Assembly (NCBI GenBank): GCA_002452695.1
Contig: DKFA01000068.1
Coordinates: forward strand, 1 to 14,131
Origin: Dehalococcoidia bacterium UBA6808
GTDB taxonomy: Bacteria; Chloroflexota; Dehalococcoidia; GIF9; UBA5629
DNA length: 14,131 nt
Reading direction: 5' to 3'
Shown: in pieces, positions 13,902 through 14,131 of the stretch
How the letters are laid out: each line of letters opens with the position of its first letter
Numbering within the stretch: the first letter of the stretch is position 1
The notes under the pieces: model-generated
Seen by the model: only the letters and a program-made list of their open reading frames with translations
What the model was told of the DNA's origin: nothing
The model's database searches: none
Position numbers and translations under genes: made by a program

Positions 13902-14131
13902 TTGAAATTTGGCATCGTAGTCTTCCCCGGTACCTGGAGTGACCGGGACTGCTTTTATGCCATCCACAACATGGTAGGCCAGCCGGCCGCTTACATCTGG
14001 CACAAGGATACTGACCTCACGGGCTACGACTGCATTGTGCTGCCCGGCGGATTCTCCTACGGAGATTACCTGCGCACGGGCGCCATCGCCCGCTTCTCAC
14101 CCGTAATGGAATCGGTAGCGGAGTTCGCCGC
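13902..14131 (+). CDS. purQ: Phosphoribosylformylglycinamidine synthase subunit PurQ (3' end outside window)
   Basis: Glutaminase subunit of the fourth step of purine synthesis, supplying ammonia to PurL together with PurS. The first 76 residues are visible: KFGIVVFPGTWSDRDCFYAI, then IWHKDTDLTGYDCIVLPGGF, SYGDYLRTGAIARFSPVM. The PGGFSYGDYLR oxyanion segment is diagnostic; the catalytic Cys lies beyond the edge. Start taken as TTG at 13902 behind GTGAG, since no upstream ATG is in frame. It is 117 bp after yqeY, same strand. No purS is seen immediately upstream. Confidence 0.95.
   Translation, partial: MKFGIVVFPGTWSDRDCFYAIHNMVGQPAAYIWHKDTDLTGYDCIVLPGGFSYGDYLRTGAIARFSPVMESVAEFA

Noticed and set aside
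1..14131. CRISPR array, insertion sequence or prophage
   Set aside because: No regularly spaced repeats, transposase, integrase or phage structural motifs were seen.

Overview
The window reads as chromosome of a free-living bacterium with moderate to slightly high GC and Bacillus/Thermotoga-type chemosensory genes (CheC and CheD present). My best guess is Chloroflexota, probably a Dehalococcoidia-like lineage. This rests on frequent TTG/GTG starts behind good Shine-Dalgarno (SD) sites, the rpsU-yqeY-purQ order and the style of the PurQ and remnant hypothetical proteins. It is inference from recall; a Clostridia-type host is the main alternative. No prophage, insertion sequence, CRISPR array or complete defence system is visible.

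Layout. Positions 1-5969 hold a minus-strand chemosensory cluster transcribed cheW, cheA, cheC, cheD, mcp. CheW and the membrane-less methyl-accepting protein would form an array with the CheA kinase, CheC is a phospho-CheY phosphatase and CheD a receptor deamidase. No cheY, cheB or cheR is in the window; they may lie beyond position 1 or elsewhere. Positions 6128-6350 carry the decayed end of a receiver domain on the plus strand, broken by two frameshifts. Positions 6361-7379 encode a type IV prepilin peptidase and, upstream of it, a 51-residue two-helix membrane protein with a good promoter. Positions 7438-7995 contain a plus-strand open frame that looks like a truncated protein. It meets head-on a DUF2804-family gene (7996-9054, minus).

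Positions 9259-11203 look like one minus-strand transcription unit: a PadR regulator starting with TTG, a PAP2-like membrane protein and a DegV-family lipid-binding protein. It is preceded by a fully consensus sigma-70 promoter with a near-perfect palindrome over the transcription start, a strong candidate for PadR autoregulation. Positions 11396-12238 encode an exported protein of three immunoglobulin-like repeats whose start codon falls inside an 11-bp inverted repeat. A 50-residue membrane peptide (12443-12595) and tRNA-Thr(CGT) with its own promoter follow. From about 13050 the plus strand carries rpsU, yqeY and the start of purQ behind a consensus promoter.

Overall this is a mostly ordinary chromosomal segment with conserved housekeeping and signalling genes plus gene remnants. 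I do not see a convincing undescribed system. The most checkable novelties are the PadR operator, the structured start of the Ig-repeat gene, the repeat-palindrome-repeat block upstream of the DUF2804 gene, and changed active-site residues in CheC and CheD.
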